Part shown: positions 1-7,596 of the stretch, one piece after another
How positions within the stretch are numbered: position 1 is the stretch's first letter
Layout of the letters: every line of letters starts with the position of its first letter
From: Qipengyuania nanhaisediminis
Lineage (GTDB): Bacteria > Pseudomonadota > Alphaproteobacteria > Sphingomonadales > Sphingomonadaceae
Assembly: GCF_900115585.1 (NCBI RefSeq)
Contig: NZ_FOWZ01000001.1
Location: forward strand, 434,001-498,000
Reading direction: 5' to 3'
DNA length: 64,000 nucleotides
Translations under genes and position numbers: made by a program
The notes under the pieces: generated by a model
The model's database searches: none
Seen by the model: the letters and a program-made list of their open reading frames with translations, nothing else
Told to the model about the DNA's origin: nothing

Positions 1-1
1 C

Positions 2-667
2 GAGATGCGCTGGAGCTTCCTCCACGAAATGGGGGCTTACTTCCAGTCGCTGTGGGTCGAACGCACGATGGACAAGGAGCCGGGCGACGACCTCATCTCC
101 ATGATGATCCACTCCGAAGCGATGAACCAGATGCGGCCCGAGGAATTCATGGGCAATCTGGTGCTGCTGATCGTCGGCGGCAACGACACGACCCGCAATT
201 CGATGAGCGGTATCATCTACCAGCTCGACAAGAACCCCGACCAGCGCAAGAAGTTCGAACAGAACCCCGACCTCATTCCCAACGCCGTGCAGGAAATCCT
301 GCGCATGCAGACCCCGCTCGCGCATATGCGCCGCACCTGCACCGAAGACACCGAGGTCTTCGGAAAGCAGATCAAGAAGGGAGACAAGGTGGTGCTGTGG
401 TATCTCAGCGCCAATCGCGACGAGCAGGTGTTCGAGAACCCCGACAAGCTGGATATCGAGCGCGAGAACGCCCGTCGCCACATCGCTTTCGGCTACGGCA
501 TCCACCGCTGCGTCGGTGCCCGCCTGGCAGAGCTGCAGCTGCGCGTCCTGCTCGAAGAACTGCACAAGCGCCGCATGCGGGTCCACGTGGCCGGCGACAT
601 CGAGCGCGTGCGGGCGAACTTCGTCCATGGGTTCCGCAAGCTCGAGGTCGAAATCACCGAATTCTGA
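2..667 (+). CDS. Cytochrome P450, CYP153-like (terminal alkane hydroxylase type), 5'-truncated
   Basis: C-terminal half of a haem monooxygenase; the frame is open to the window edge, so the true start lies outside. Visible are the I-helix oxygen-binding motif GGNDTT, the ExxR motif (EILR) and the haem-ligand loop FGYGIHRCVG with the proximal Cys. The stretches QTPLAHMRRT and GKQIKKGDKVVLWY resemble CYP153 enzymes, which hydroxylate the terminal carbon of medium-chain alkanes with a ferredoxin and ferredoxin reductase as partners. Those partners are not in this window. The P450 family is certain; the CYP153 assignment is from memory of the family and needs alignment. Substrate is inferred only. 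Confidence 0.9.
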   Translation, partial: EMRWSFLHEMGAYFQSLWVERTMDKEPGDDLISMMIHSEAMNQMRPEEFMGNLVLLIVGGNDTTRNSMSGIIYQLDKNPDQRKKFEQNPDLIPNAVQEILRMQTPLAHMRRTCTEDTEVFGKQIKKGDKVVLWYLSANRDEQVFENPDKLDIERENARRHIAFGYGIHRCVGARLAELQLRVLLEELHKRRMRVHVAGDIERVRANFVHGFRKLEVEITEF

Positions 668-763
668 CGGTGATGCGCCGCAGCGCTTCGTAACCTTTCT
701 GCCGTTTCAAGCGTAAGTTCAGGTGCGCAGGTCTATCATTCGCGCATGAAACGGAACGACGCC

Positions 764-1258
764 ATGACCAACATACCTTCGCGCCGGGGCTTTCTCGGCT
801 GGATCGGTGCAACAGCGAGCTTTGCAGCTCTCGCGGCCTGCGGGTCCGGCCGGGCCGAGGCCAAGAGCTTCCCCGTCTCGCTGAGCGAAGCCCAATGGCG
901 CAGCAAGCTGACCAAAAGCGAATTCTACGTCCTGCGGCAGGAAGGTACCGAACGGCCTTACTCGTCCCCCCTCAACGACGAAAAGCGCGCCGGGGTCTTC
1001 GTATGCGCGGGATGCGGCAATGCTCTGTACAGTTCCAAGACCAAGTATGATTCCGGAACCGGCTGGCCGAGCTTCTGGGCGCCGGTCGACCAGAGGGCTG
1101 TCGGCACAAGCCGGGATTTCAAACTCGGTTACCCCCGCACCGAAGTGCATTGCGCCGACTGCGGAGGGCATCTCGGGCACATCTTCAGCGACGGCCCGCG
1201 CCCGACCGGGAAGCGTCATTGCATCAATGGCGTCGCGATGGATTTTCGTCCGGCCTGA
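764..1258 (+). CDS. msrB: Peptide-methionine (R)-S-oxide reductase, exported (Tat-type signal)
   Basis: Reduces methionine-R-sulfoxide in proteins. The zinc-binding CxxC pairs (CAGC and CADC), the core CADCGGHLGHIF and the catalytic-Cys segment RHCINGVAMDF are all present. The N-terminus has a twin-arginine motif (SRRGFLG), a hydrophobic stretch and LAAC, so the enzyme is probably exported by Tat and perhaps lipidated at the Cys. ATG 764 is preferred over ATG 746 because GGA lies 8 nt upstream of it; 746 would add six residues. It stands alone and converges on the next gene 7 nt away. A second exported methionine sulfoxide reductase (msrA) is near 17.5 kb, which suggests envelope oxidative repair. 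Confidence 0.92.
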   Translation: MTNIPSRRGFLGWIGATASFAALAACGSGRAEAKSFPVSLSEAQWRSKLTKSEFYVLRQEGTERPYSSPLNDEKRAGVFVCAGCGNALYSSKTKYDSGTGWPSFWAPVDQRAVGTSRDFKLGYPRTEVHCADCGGHLGHIFSDGPRPTGKRHCINGVAMDFRPA

Positions 1259-1264
1259 CTTTCG

Positions 1265-3058
1265 TCAGTAGGGGAGCACGCGCCAAACCTTCAAAGCCTC
1301 GGGGCCATCGAGGTCTACCGGCTCGAGCCAGTCGGGCGGATCTCCTGCCAAGAGCGTCACGGCAAGACTTTGCTCACCACCGGCATTCGCCAGCGTGTGG
1401 GGCTCGGCAATATCCGTGCAGATGACAACGAAATCCGCCTGGTGCCGCGCCACCAGCCGTCGTGCTTCATCGGGTGGCGACATCATTCCAGCGAGAACGT
1501 CGCGCATCGCGAAATTCGCACGATGGTGACCGCTGGCAACGACCGAATGCGGGGTGTTGAGCAGGATGAATGGCCCCACGTCCAGCGGCGCAAAAATCGT
1601 CGACTTTGGCAGTGCGGCAAGCCCCGTCGTGCTGCGCCCGAGATCACAAGCGGATTCCCTCAGCTCCACTATGTCCGAATGGCTTTCCTGCGTCACGAGC
1701 GTGTCCTGTTTGCCCAAGAAGGTCGCGCCGAGTGTCACGATGCCGCCCGGAAGCAAGACATAATACGTCAGTAGCGCCGCGCCTGCCCGCTTCGGCAGGG
1801 TACCGCCCTCCAGCACCATTCGGATTGCGACGCTCGCCGCCCATCCGATCGGCACCGCAGCGATCACGGCGACGAAATACAAGGAACGGAAGGTTGCAAT
1901 GGTGGCGAGGCAAGCCACGACAAGCAGCAGCAGATGCTCGATCCACCAGGTCCGTTGCCAGTCCCGCTTTCTGAGTACTAGCAGCACGCAGGTACCCAGC
2001 CCCAGCAGCATCTGGACCGCGCCCCTCAGACCGCTGTCGGTTTTCTGCTCCCAGATCGGCATTCCTTCGCGCACGTTCGAGTACCAGAACTCGTTCACGA
2101 GGGGGTCGAGCACACCGAAGGGGGCGGTAAAGCATTGCGGGCCGGCCAGCGCGATAAAGCCCAACCCCAACGCACCGACTATTCCAAAAAGGAAAACCAG
2201 AACGGCGAGGGGCAATTTCGGCAACGCGGCGATCACTCCTGTTCCCAGGGCTGCGATCACGAAGAATCCCACGTGCGGCAACGCAATCGTGTCGCAATAT
2301 ACCGAAGCCCCGGGCAGCCCTCTCGTCAGTGCGAAGGTTATGACCATCGTCAACGCCAGCGCCTGCATATAGGCGGTGAGCCACGCCCGATTGCGATAAT
2401 CCCTCGCCCATCGAAGTGCGAGCACGCCACCGAAAGCGGCGACCATCGGCAAGACTTCCAGCGAGACCATGACGCCCACGCCCATGGCAATACCGGCGAC
2501 CGCTCCTCCGCTAGCCGCCTTGCGCCATGAAATTGCCCAGAGAGCGATGGCGACGCTCAGTATTTGCCATGAGTGGTGGTCGATGCGCAGCGGCTGCATC
2601 TGCATCATGAAGCTCGACCACAGGGTAAGGACGAGCACAGACATGATCGCCGCGCTCCTGCCGAGCAGGCGCCAGGCAAGGCGGGAAACGACCAGGAATA
2701 TGGCCAGCAACAGCAGTAACGGCAGTACGAGGGCGACGACCCATTCGGCCGTCGCGGTGCCGACAAGCGGTTGCAGCGCAAGGATCGAAAGCGCGAGGGG
2801 AATATCCACTATGCGCGACCAATGCATCGCCACGCCGTCCGGCGGATTGATGCGGTATTGCTGCAGATCAAACCAGTTTTGACCGGCCAGGAGGTCACGC
2901 ACCTGAACCAGGCGCAAGACATCGTCAGGCCCGGGAAAACGCCGCTCGATGATATAGGGATATGCAAGCACGCTCAGGAACGCGACGCCCAGAAGCCAGA
3001 TGGCAATCACCCAGAACACAGGATGCTTGTCTGCTCGCAGGCGGCGGTCTTCGTCCAT
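1265..3058 (-). CDS. Large polytopic membrane protein, possibly GT-C-like glycosyltransferase
   Basis: 597-residue integral membrane protein with about ten hydrophobic segments. After the first segment comes a loop with acidic residues (RRFPGPDDVLRLVQVRDLL) followed by HWSRIVD. That layout, with an acidic motif in the first large periplasmic loop, is seen in GT-C enzymes using polyprenyl-phosphate sugars. The C-terminal ~130 residues are soluble and would be periplasmic. It is coupled by a 4-nt ATGA overlap to the GtrA gene upstream and is the last gene of an operon FAD oxidoreductase - GtrA - GtrA - this gene. The GT-C reading is an inference from topology and context; I do not recognise a named family. 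Confidence 0.6.
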   Translation of the reverse strand: MDEDRRLRADKHPVFWVIAIWLLGVAFLSVLAYPYIIERRFPGPDDVLRLVQVRDLLAGQNWFDLQQYRINPPDGVAMHWSRIVDIPLALSILALQPLVGTATAEWVVALVLPLLLLLAIFLVVSRLAWRLLGRSAAIMSVLVLTLWSSFMMQMQPLRIDHHSWQILSVAIALWAISWRKAASGGAVAGIAMGVGVMVSLEVLPMVAAFGGVLALRWARDYRNRAWLTAYMQALALTMVITFALTRGLPGASVYCDTIALPHVGFFVIAALGTGVIAALPKLPLAVLVFLFGIVGALGLGFIALAGPQCFTAPFGVLDPLVNEFWYSNVREGMPIWEQKTDSGLRGAVQMLLGLGTCVLLVLRKRDWQRTWWIEHLLLLVVACLATIATFRSLYFVAVIAAVPIGWAASVAIRMVLEGGTLPKRAGAALLTYYVLLPGGIVTLGATFLGKQDTLVTQESHSDIVELRESACDLGRSTTGLAALPKSTIFAPLDVGPFILLNTPHSVVASGHHRANFAMRDVLAGMMSPPDEARRLVARHQADFVVICTDIAEPHTLANAGGEQSLAVTLLAGDPPDWLEPVDLDGPEALKVWRVLPY

Positions 3059-3531
3059 CAGGGTAGCGCCCGGCTGAAAACGATCGTCTTGCGCAACAGG
3101 TATGTAACGAGGAAGCTGACGAGGATCGCAGCCATCTTGGCCAGCCGGGGATCCACACCCGATCGCTCTCCGGCCCAGACGATGCCGGTCGTCAGGGCAA
3201 GGCCTATGAGAGCGGAGGCGACGAACAGGACCTTCTGGCGTCCGCGTCCCGCACCGCGCTGTGCAACGCTATCCTGGAATACGGCCCTGCTGGACATGAG
3301 CCAGTGAACGATAATGCCGAGCGAATAGCCCGCAGCTGCAGCCAATGGCGAGGACATTCCCCCTGCCAGCAAGAGCAGGAAAAAGCCCATGTCCACGGCA
3401 AGCGCACCGATGCTCGCCAATCCGTAGCGAACCAGGCGGATATCCCGCAGCCGTGCCAGCAATTCGATCAATCTGCCCCCTATCGCGATCGGCGCCGCAC
3501 GTTCGTGCAGCAAGCCTGTTTCGCAAATCAT
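3058..3531 (-). CDS. GtrA family membrane protein (second of a tandem pair)
   Basis: 157-residue protein with four predicted transmembrane segments. It has the GtrA-type pattern: a first helix beginning RYGLASIGALAVD, then IIVHWLMSSRAVF, and a Lys/Arg end (LLRKTIVFSR). GtrA proteins are thought to move polyprenyl-phosphate-linked sugars across the inner membrane, or to assist that step. ATG 3531 was chosen; the longer open frame upstream runs antisense through the neighbouring GtrA and has no membrane character. It is clearly related in sequence to the GtrA protein at 3587-3994, so a local duplication is likely. It overlaps the downstream gene by ATGA. Confidence 0.85.
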   Translation of the reverse strand: MICETGLLHERAAPIAIGGRLIELLARLRDIRLVRYGLASIGALAVDMGFFLLLLAGGMSSPLAAAAGYSLGIIVHWLMSSRAVFQDSVAQRGAGRGRQKVLFVASALIGLALTTGIVWAGERSGVDPRLAKMAAILVSFLVTYLLRKTIVFSRALP

Positions 3532-3586
3532 GGTAAATAAAACGCAAATTCGCGCCGGGCGCCAGCCATTTGAAGTAATACCGGGA

Positions 3587-3994
3587 TCAATCGGGGCGAA
3601 ACACGAACAGCAGCCTAATAGTCCAGACGGCAAGGAAGCTTGCGCCCATCGCCACCAGTTTCCCAATCCGGGGATCGACCTCGGCCTCGCCGGCGAACCA
3701 GACAATGCCTGCCGTAATTGCGAGACCGGCGAGGGCCGATAGCACGAAGAGCACCTGCTGGGCGCCCCGCGCCATGCCCGGCCTTGCGAGCCGATCGGCA
3801 AACACGAAGCGGCTCGATACGATCCAGTGGATCGCTACACCCAGAATGTAGCTTGCGGTCGCAGCGCCAACCGGTGCCATTCCGTTTGCATACAGCAAGA
3901 GGAAGCCGCCGAGATCGACAATCGTGCCGGCAAAGCTCGCCACCATGTAGCGGGCCAGCCGCCACTGGAAAATGCGATGGAAAAGCCCGCTCAA
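3587..3994 (-). CDS. GtrA family membrane protein (first of a tandem pair)
   Basis: 135-residue, four-helix GtrA-like protein (ARYMVASFAGTIVDLGGFLL, then HWIVSSRFVF, ending RLLFVFRPD). It aligns over its whole length with the protein encoded at 3058-3531, including the VDPR tract before the last helix. The start appears to be TTG at 3994: the nearby ATG at 3999 is in another frame and stops after two codons, and the next in-frame ATG would remove the first helix start. It lies 7 nt downstream of the FAD oxidoreductase gene and is probably translated from the same mRNA. Confidence 0.85.
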   Translation of the reverse strand: MSGLFHRIFQWRLARYMVASFAGTIVDLGGFLLLYANGMAPVGAATASYILGVAIHWIVSSRFVFADRLARPGMARGAQQVLFVLSALAGLAITAGIVWFAGEAEVDPRIGKLVAMGASFLAVWTIRLLFVFRPD

Positions 3995-4001
3995 TTCATG
4001 G

Positions 4002-5564
4002 TCAGGCGGATTTCTTGACCCGCTCCGGCACGTCGCGGACCGAGGCCAGCGCTGCGGCCTGATCGGCGCTTATCGTCCGGTTCGGTAGAGAAGTCTCCGC
4101 GCCTTCATCGCCCGCTTCGTGGTATTCCGCATCTTCATTGACGCACCAGGTATCGTAAATCCGCTCGCCCGCCAGAATGTTCTCGACGGTGAGCATGGCC
4201 GTCATCATGGCGTGATCCTGATTGTTGTAGCGGTGCATTCCATTGCGGCCGACGAGATGGAGAGTGGGGTGCTTCGCTTCCAGTTCGGCCCGCATCGCCT
4301 CGACATTACTGGCGTAATCTTCGTCATAGACGGGATACGCCTTTTCCTGGCGGACGACTGCACCACTCTTGACCTTATTTCGGTCCACCAGTCCGAGCGC
4401 TTCCATTTCATCGGTTGCCAGGGCAATCAGGTCCGCATCGTCCATCGACCACAGCCCGTCGCCCTCGAAGCAGAAATACTCGAGACCCACGCACGCCATA
4501 TCCGGGTCGGGGATCATTTCCGGCGACCAGCTACGGAAGTTCTGCACGCGGCCGACCTGTACCTTGCTGTCGTGAATGTAGATCCAGTTGTCGGGGAAGA
4601 GGTCCTCTCCCTCGACCATGAGCGCGACGGTGAGGAAGTCACGATACTTAAGATCGTTGCCCTGGATCGTGCTCTCCGGCAGCGGGTGAAGGCGCTTCGC
4701 CAGCTGACGCATCGGGGCGGAGCTGATTGCATGGTCCGCTTCGATGACGACCTCGCCGCCATCGCCTCGCGCGCTCATGCGCCACCCCCCTTTGCCATCG
4801 GCAGAGAGCTGCGACAGTTCGTGGCCCATGAAGAGATGGCCATGTCCGCTTGCCAGAACCTTGTCGCGCGCAGCTTCCCACATCATGCCGGGGCCAAGGC
4901 GCGGGTAGCGGAAGGTTTCCAGCAGCGTCTTGGTCGCCATACCGTCATTGGGCTTCTTGTTGAGACCAAGGCTGCGCTTGAGACCATCGACAACAGCGCT
5001 CCAGAGCGACAAGCCCTTGATGCGCTGGGCTGCCCAGTCCGCGCTCATCTCGTCACACGGCATGCCCCACACCTTCTCGGTGTAGGTCTTGAAGAAGATC
5101 GAATAGAGGCGCTTGCCGAACTGGTTGGTGGTCCAGTCCTCGAAGCTTTTCACCTCCTTGATCGGGAAGAGCTTGTAGCGAAGGTAGGAGACCATGCAGG
5201 CGGTCGAGCGCAGGATGCCAAGGTTGGACAAAGCCTCGAAGGCCCTCAGCGGATAGCTGTAGAACTTCCCTTCGTAATAAATGCGGCTCATGCGGGGGCG
5301 CTGGATGAAATCGTCCTCGCCGAGGATCTCGTTCCACATGTCGACGACTTGCGAGCTCTTCGAAAAGAAGCGGTGCCCGCCGATGTCGAAGCGATAGCCT
5401 TCGTGCTCCACGGTCCGGCTGATGCCGCCGACGTAAGTCGGATCCTTTTCGATAATCGCGACCGACTTACCCTGCTTAGTCAGCAGGTAGGCTGCCGTCA
5501 GGCCCGCAGGCCCCGCACCGATGATCGCTACGTCGACTTTGAGCGGCGTGTTGACACTATTCAT
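4002..5564 (-). CDS. NAD(P)/FAD-dependent oxidoreductase (amine-oxidase / UDP-galactopyranose-mutase-like fold)
   Basis: 520-residue flavoprotein. The N-terminal dinucleotide-binding site is complete: VAIIGAGPAGLTAAYLL followed by an acidic end of strand two (IIEKD). GGISRT and GGHRFF are typical of protoporphyrinogen-oxidase-like and UDP-galactopyranose-mutase-like proteins found in polysaccharide loci. ATG 5564 follows a GGGGG tract; ATG 5579 would add five residues. It leads an operon with two GtrA proteins and a polytopic membrane protein, so a role in making or modifying a lipid-linked or surface sugar is likely. The substrate is unknown. Confidence 0.8.
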   Translation of the reverse strand: MNSVNTPLKVDVAIIGAGPAGLTAAYLLTKQGKSVAIIEKDPTYVGGISRTVEHEGYRFDIGGHRFFSKSSQVVDMWNEILGEDDFIQRPRMSRIYYEGKFYSYPLRAFEALSNLGILRSTACMVSYLRYKLFPIKEVKSFEDWTTNQFGKRLYSIFFKTYTEKVWGMPCDEMSADWAAQRIKGLSLWSAVVDGLKRSLGLNKKPNDGMATKTLLETFRYPRLGPGMMWEAARDKVLASGHGHLFMGHELSQLSADGKGGWRMSARGDGGEVVIEADHAISSAPMRQLAKRLHPLPESTIQGNDLKYRDFLTVALMVEGEDLFPDNWIYIHDSKVQVGRVQNFRSWSPEMIPDPDMACVGLEYFCFEGDGLWSMDDADLIALATDEMEALGLVDRNKVKSGAVVRQEKAYPVYDEDYASNVEAMRAELEAKHPTLHLVGRNGMHRYNNQDHAMMTAMLTVENILAGERIYDTWCVNEDAEYHEAGDEGAETSLPNRTISADQAAALASVRDVPERVKKSA

Positions 5565-5662
5565 TGAAACCCCCGGCATCTCTATAGCCGGAAGTGAATG
5601 AAAATGGTTAGCTATTCGTTAAAAAGTGTCTCGGACGCCGTGAATTTGCCGTACTGAACCGG

Positions 5663-6292
5663 CTATTGCGGCTCCAGCATGGTCGGGCACTGGACCGACG
5701 CCGCCATCAGTGCAAATTCGCGCAGCGAGAATGTATTCTCGAACACGAGACCGTAATTCGAATCCCTGCGCCAGCGGATCTTCGCCTGCGTTTCGGGGAA
5801 ACCTTCACCTTCCACGCGCACAGTCTGGTCCAGCGCAAAGACGCTGTCGCATTCGATGCGCGCGCCCTGCTGCGAGATGTTGAGAGTGACTGCCTCGGCC
5901 TTCTGGGTAAGGGAGGAAATCGTCAGCGGGATCGTGATGTTGAGGCGCAGTTGTCGCTTGGGGAAGTTCCAGGTCTCATGGACGAGGCGTTCCACGACCA
6001 CCGGCTTGTCGAACCGGTAACTGCCTTCAAGGCCGGAGGACCGGACCTGCTTGATCTCGAAGGATTCGCCGTTTTGCAGCTCGAGCGCGAGAGTTGGGTC
6101 GGTCGGCAAGCTGTGGAATGCGCGCAGCGAGATGCCCGTCGATGACACGTCCCGCACGACACACAGGAATTCTCCCTGGCCGCACACCAGCTTGGCAGAC
6201 CTGATGAGCGATGTGTATCGCGGAGCCCCCCGCTGCTCGCTATCGACATAGCCAGTCCCGGCACGCGTCCCGATGCCCGATGTATAATCCAT
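5663..6292 (-). CDS. Tandem PilZ-domain protein
   Basis: 209-residue cytoplasmic protein with two PilZ-like beta barrels. The first (about residues 20-110) carries both halves of the c-di-GMP motif: RxxxR as RGAPR and DxSxxG as DVSSTG. The second (about residues 112-205) keeps NxSxxG (NISQQG) but has KRQLR in place of RxxxR, so only the first may bind nucleotide tightly. ATG 6292 is used because GGGAG lies 11 nt upstream; the longer frame from 6328 is less likely. It is monocistronic, between the FAD operon and tRNA-Leu. The output partner is unknown; motility and envelope targets are common for the family. Confidence 0.85.
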   Translation of the reverse strand: MDYTSGIGTRAGTGYVDSEQRGAPRYTSLIRSAKLVCGQGEFLCVVRDVSSTGISLRAFHSLPTDPTLALELQNGESFEIKQVRSSGLEGSYRFDKPVVVERLVHETWNFPKRQLRLNITIPLTISSLTQKAEAVTLNISQQGARIECDSVFALDQTVRVEGEGFPETQAKIRWRRDSNYGLVFENTFSLREFALMAASVQCPTMLEPQ

Positions 6293-6454
6293 GCTCACAC
6301 ATTCTCCCAAGAATCCGGCAGTCCCCAATTGGCCGGAACGAGTCTTGGCTTAGCGCCCCTTTGAAGGGCTCTAGTAAAGCAGTAGGTATTAACACCTGGA
6401 TAAAGGCGTTGCGCAAATGGCAGCCGCTATGCATGGACGGTGATGTCAGGGATA

Positions 6455-6539
6455 TGGTGCGGGTGGTGGGACTCGAACCCACACGTCCAGAGGACAGGGG
6501 ATTTTAAGTCCCCGGCGTCTACCATTCCGCCACACCCGC
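6455..6539 (-). tRNA. tRNA-Leu (anticodon UAA)
   Basis: 85-nt tRNA including encoded CCA. The acceptor arm GCGGGTG pairs with CACCCGC, followed by discriminator A and CCA. The anticodon arm is GGGGA / CTTAAAA / TCCCC with anticodon TAA. The long variable arm and the T-arm with GGTTCGAGTCC are as expected for a class II leucine tRNA. Confidence 0.97.
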
Positions 6540-6606
6540 ACGTCTGGCGAGGGTGCCTAGAACGAAGCTTCGGCCCTCGCAATCGCGAAGGCGGGGCGAG
6601 CCCCGG

Positions 6607-6888
6607 TTAGTTCTTGTTGAGATTTTCCCGCATATCCTTGCCCGGCTTGAAATAGGGCACCCGCTTGGCGGGGACATCGACCATTTCGCCGGTGCGGGGA
6701 TTACGGCCCTGGCGTGCCTGGCGCTCACGGGTGGAGAAGGCACCGAAACCACGCAGTTCCACGCGGCCACCTTCGGAAAGGCGCTGGGCAAGTTCTTCGA
6801 AGAAGATATCGACTACCTGTTCGACCTCTTCAGGGCGCAGGTCCGGATTGTCGTCTGCCAGCGCAGCAAGAAGTTCGGATCGAATCAT
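6607..6888 (-). CDS. ihfB: Integration host factor beta subunit
   Basis: 93-residue DNA-bending protein of the HU/IHF family. It begins MIRSELL and has the beta-arm region GRNPRTGEMVDVPAKRVPYF. The Arg-rich arm and the FKPGKDMRE end match IhfB rather than HU. It would pair with IhfA, encoded elsewhere, to bend DNA at promoters, recombination sites and origins. The ATG at 6888 has GGGAG ten nt upstream. It is followed at short distance by tRNA-Leu in the same orientation, but co-transcription is not shown. Confidence 0.93.
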   Translation of the reverse strand: MIRSELLAALADDNPDLRPEEVEQVVDIFFEELAQRLSEGGRVELRGFGAFSTRERQARQGRNPRTGEMVDVPAKRVPYFKPGKDMRENLNKN

Positions 6889-7045
6889 TTTTCAGGCTCC
6901 CTCGATCGCGCCCCGCGCGATGCAGATTATGATATGCGCCCTCACGTCATGCCTGACCCCCTGCACAACGCGGGAAACCCTGCCAGAACCCTGATAAGAT
7001 AGCAATTGTTAATGCCCGCCCGTAGCTTAGCGGGACATCAGCGCC

Positions 7046-7387
7046 TCAAACTGCAGCCAGAAGCTCGTCCGGCTTAAGGCCGAGGCGCTTTATCCGCGCA
7101 GTGATTTCTGGCCACTCTTGCGAAAGGAAGGTCTCTTTCTCGCGCTTGCGCAGCTTCTCGGCGGCACCGCGCGCCACATACATGCCGACACCGCGCTGGA
7201 CTTCGACCAGCCCGTCCGCCTGGAATTGCTGGTAAGCCTTCGCAACGGTGAGCGGATTGGCGCCCTGTTCGGCAGCAAGAGCCCGGACCGAGGGAAGCAT
7301 TTCCTCTTCCTGGTAGCGCCCGTCGATGATTGCAGCCGCGATCTGGTCACGCAGCTTGAGATAAACGGGCTTGGTCTGGTTGCTCAT
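7046..7387 (-). CDS. GntR-family transcriptional regulator (short, YtrA-like)
   Basis: 113-residue regulator with an N-terminal winged helix (YLKLRDQIAAAIIDGRY through LTVAKAYQQFQADGLVEVQRGVGMYV) and only a short helical tail, which is the YtrA subgroup architecture. ATG 7387 is chosen because GGGGA sits 7 nt upstream; the frame extends to 7444 but without a better site. YtrA-type regulators usually control transport genes beside them. Here it is divergent from the POT transporter across a 209-nt region, so that transporter is the natural candidate target. Effector unknown. Confidence 0.88.
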   Translation of the reverse strand: MSNQTKPVYLKLRDQIAAAIIDGRYQEEEMLPSVRALAAEQGANPLTVAKAYQQFQADGLVEVQRGVGMYVARGAAEKLRKREKETFLSQEWPEITARIKRLGLKPDELLAAV

Positions 7388-7400
7388 GGCCGGTCCCCGG

Positions 7401-7428
7401 TTGGCGAATAGTGCTTCAGTGCCATAAT
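7401..7428 (+). promoter_or_regulatory. Candidate promoter for the POT transporter
   Basis: A sigma-70-like pair, -35 TTGGCG (7401-7406) and -10 CATAAT (7423-7428), with a 16-nt spacer. It would give a leader of about 160 nt before the ATG at 7597. It lies 14 nt from the gntR start codon, so GntR binding here could control both genes. Pattern match only. Confidence 0.35.
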
Positions 7429-7596
7429 ACAGCGCGGCGCGCAAGGTTCCCGGATTTCTTCCGTCACACCCCCAACAAGCTGGTAGCGTTTGTAACTAAG
7501 GCTTCACATGAGCGCAGATAGCGCTAGGGTGCGCGCTTCTTCGGGGAGGGCAGGCGCAGCTGCGCGTCCCTCAGGGACAATAAGGATTTCACACTA

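Noticed and set aside
4119..5567. 482-codon plus-strand frame opposite the FAD oxidoreductase
   Set aside because: The minus-strand frame has the FAD-binding motif; the plus frame has none and no ribosome-binding site that makes sense.
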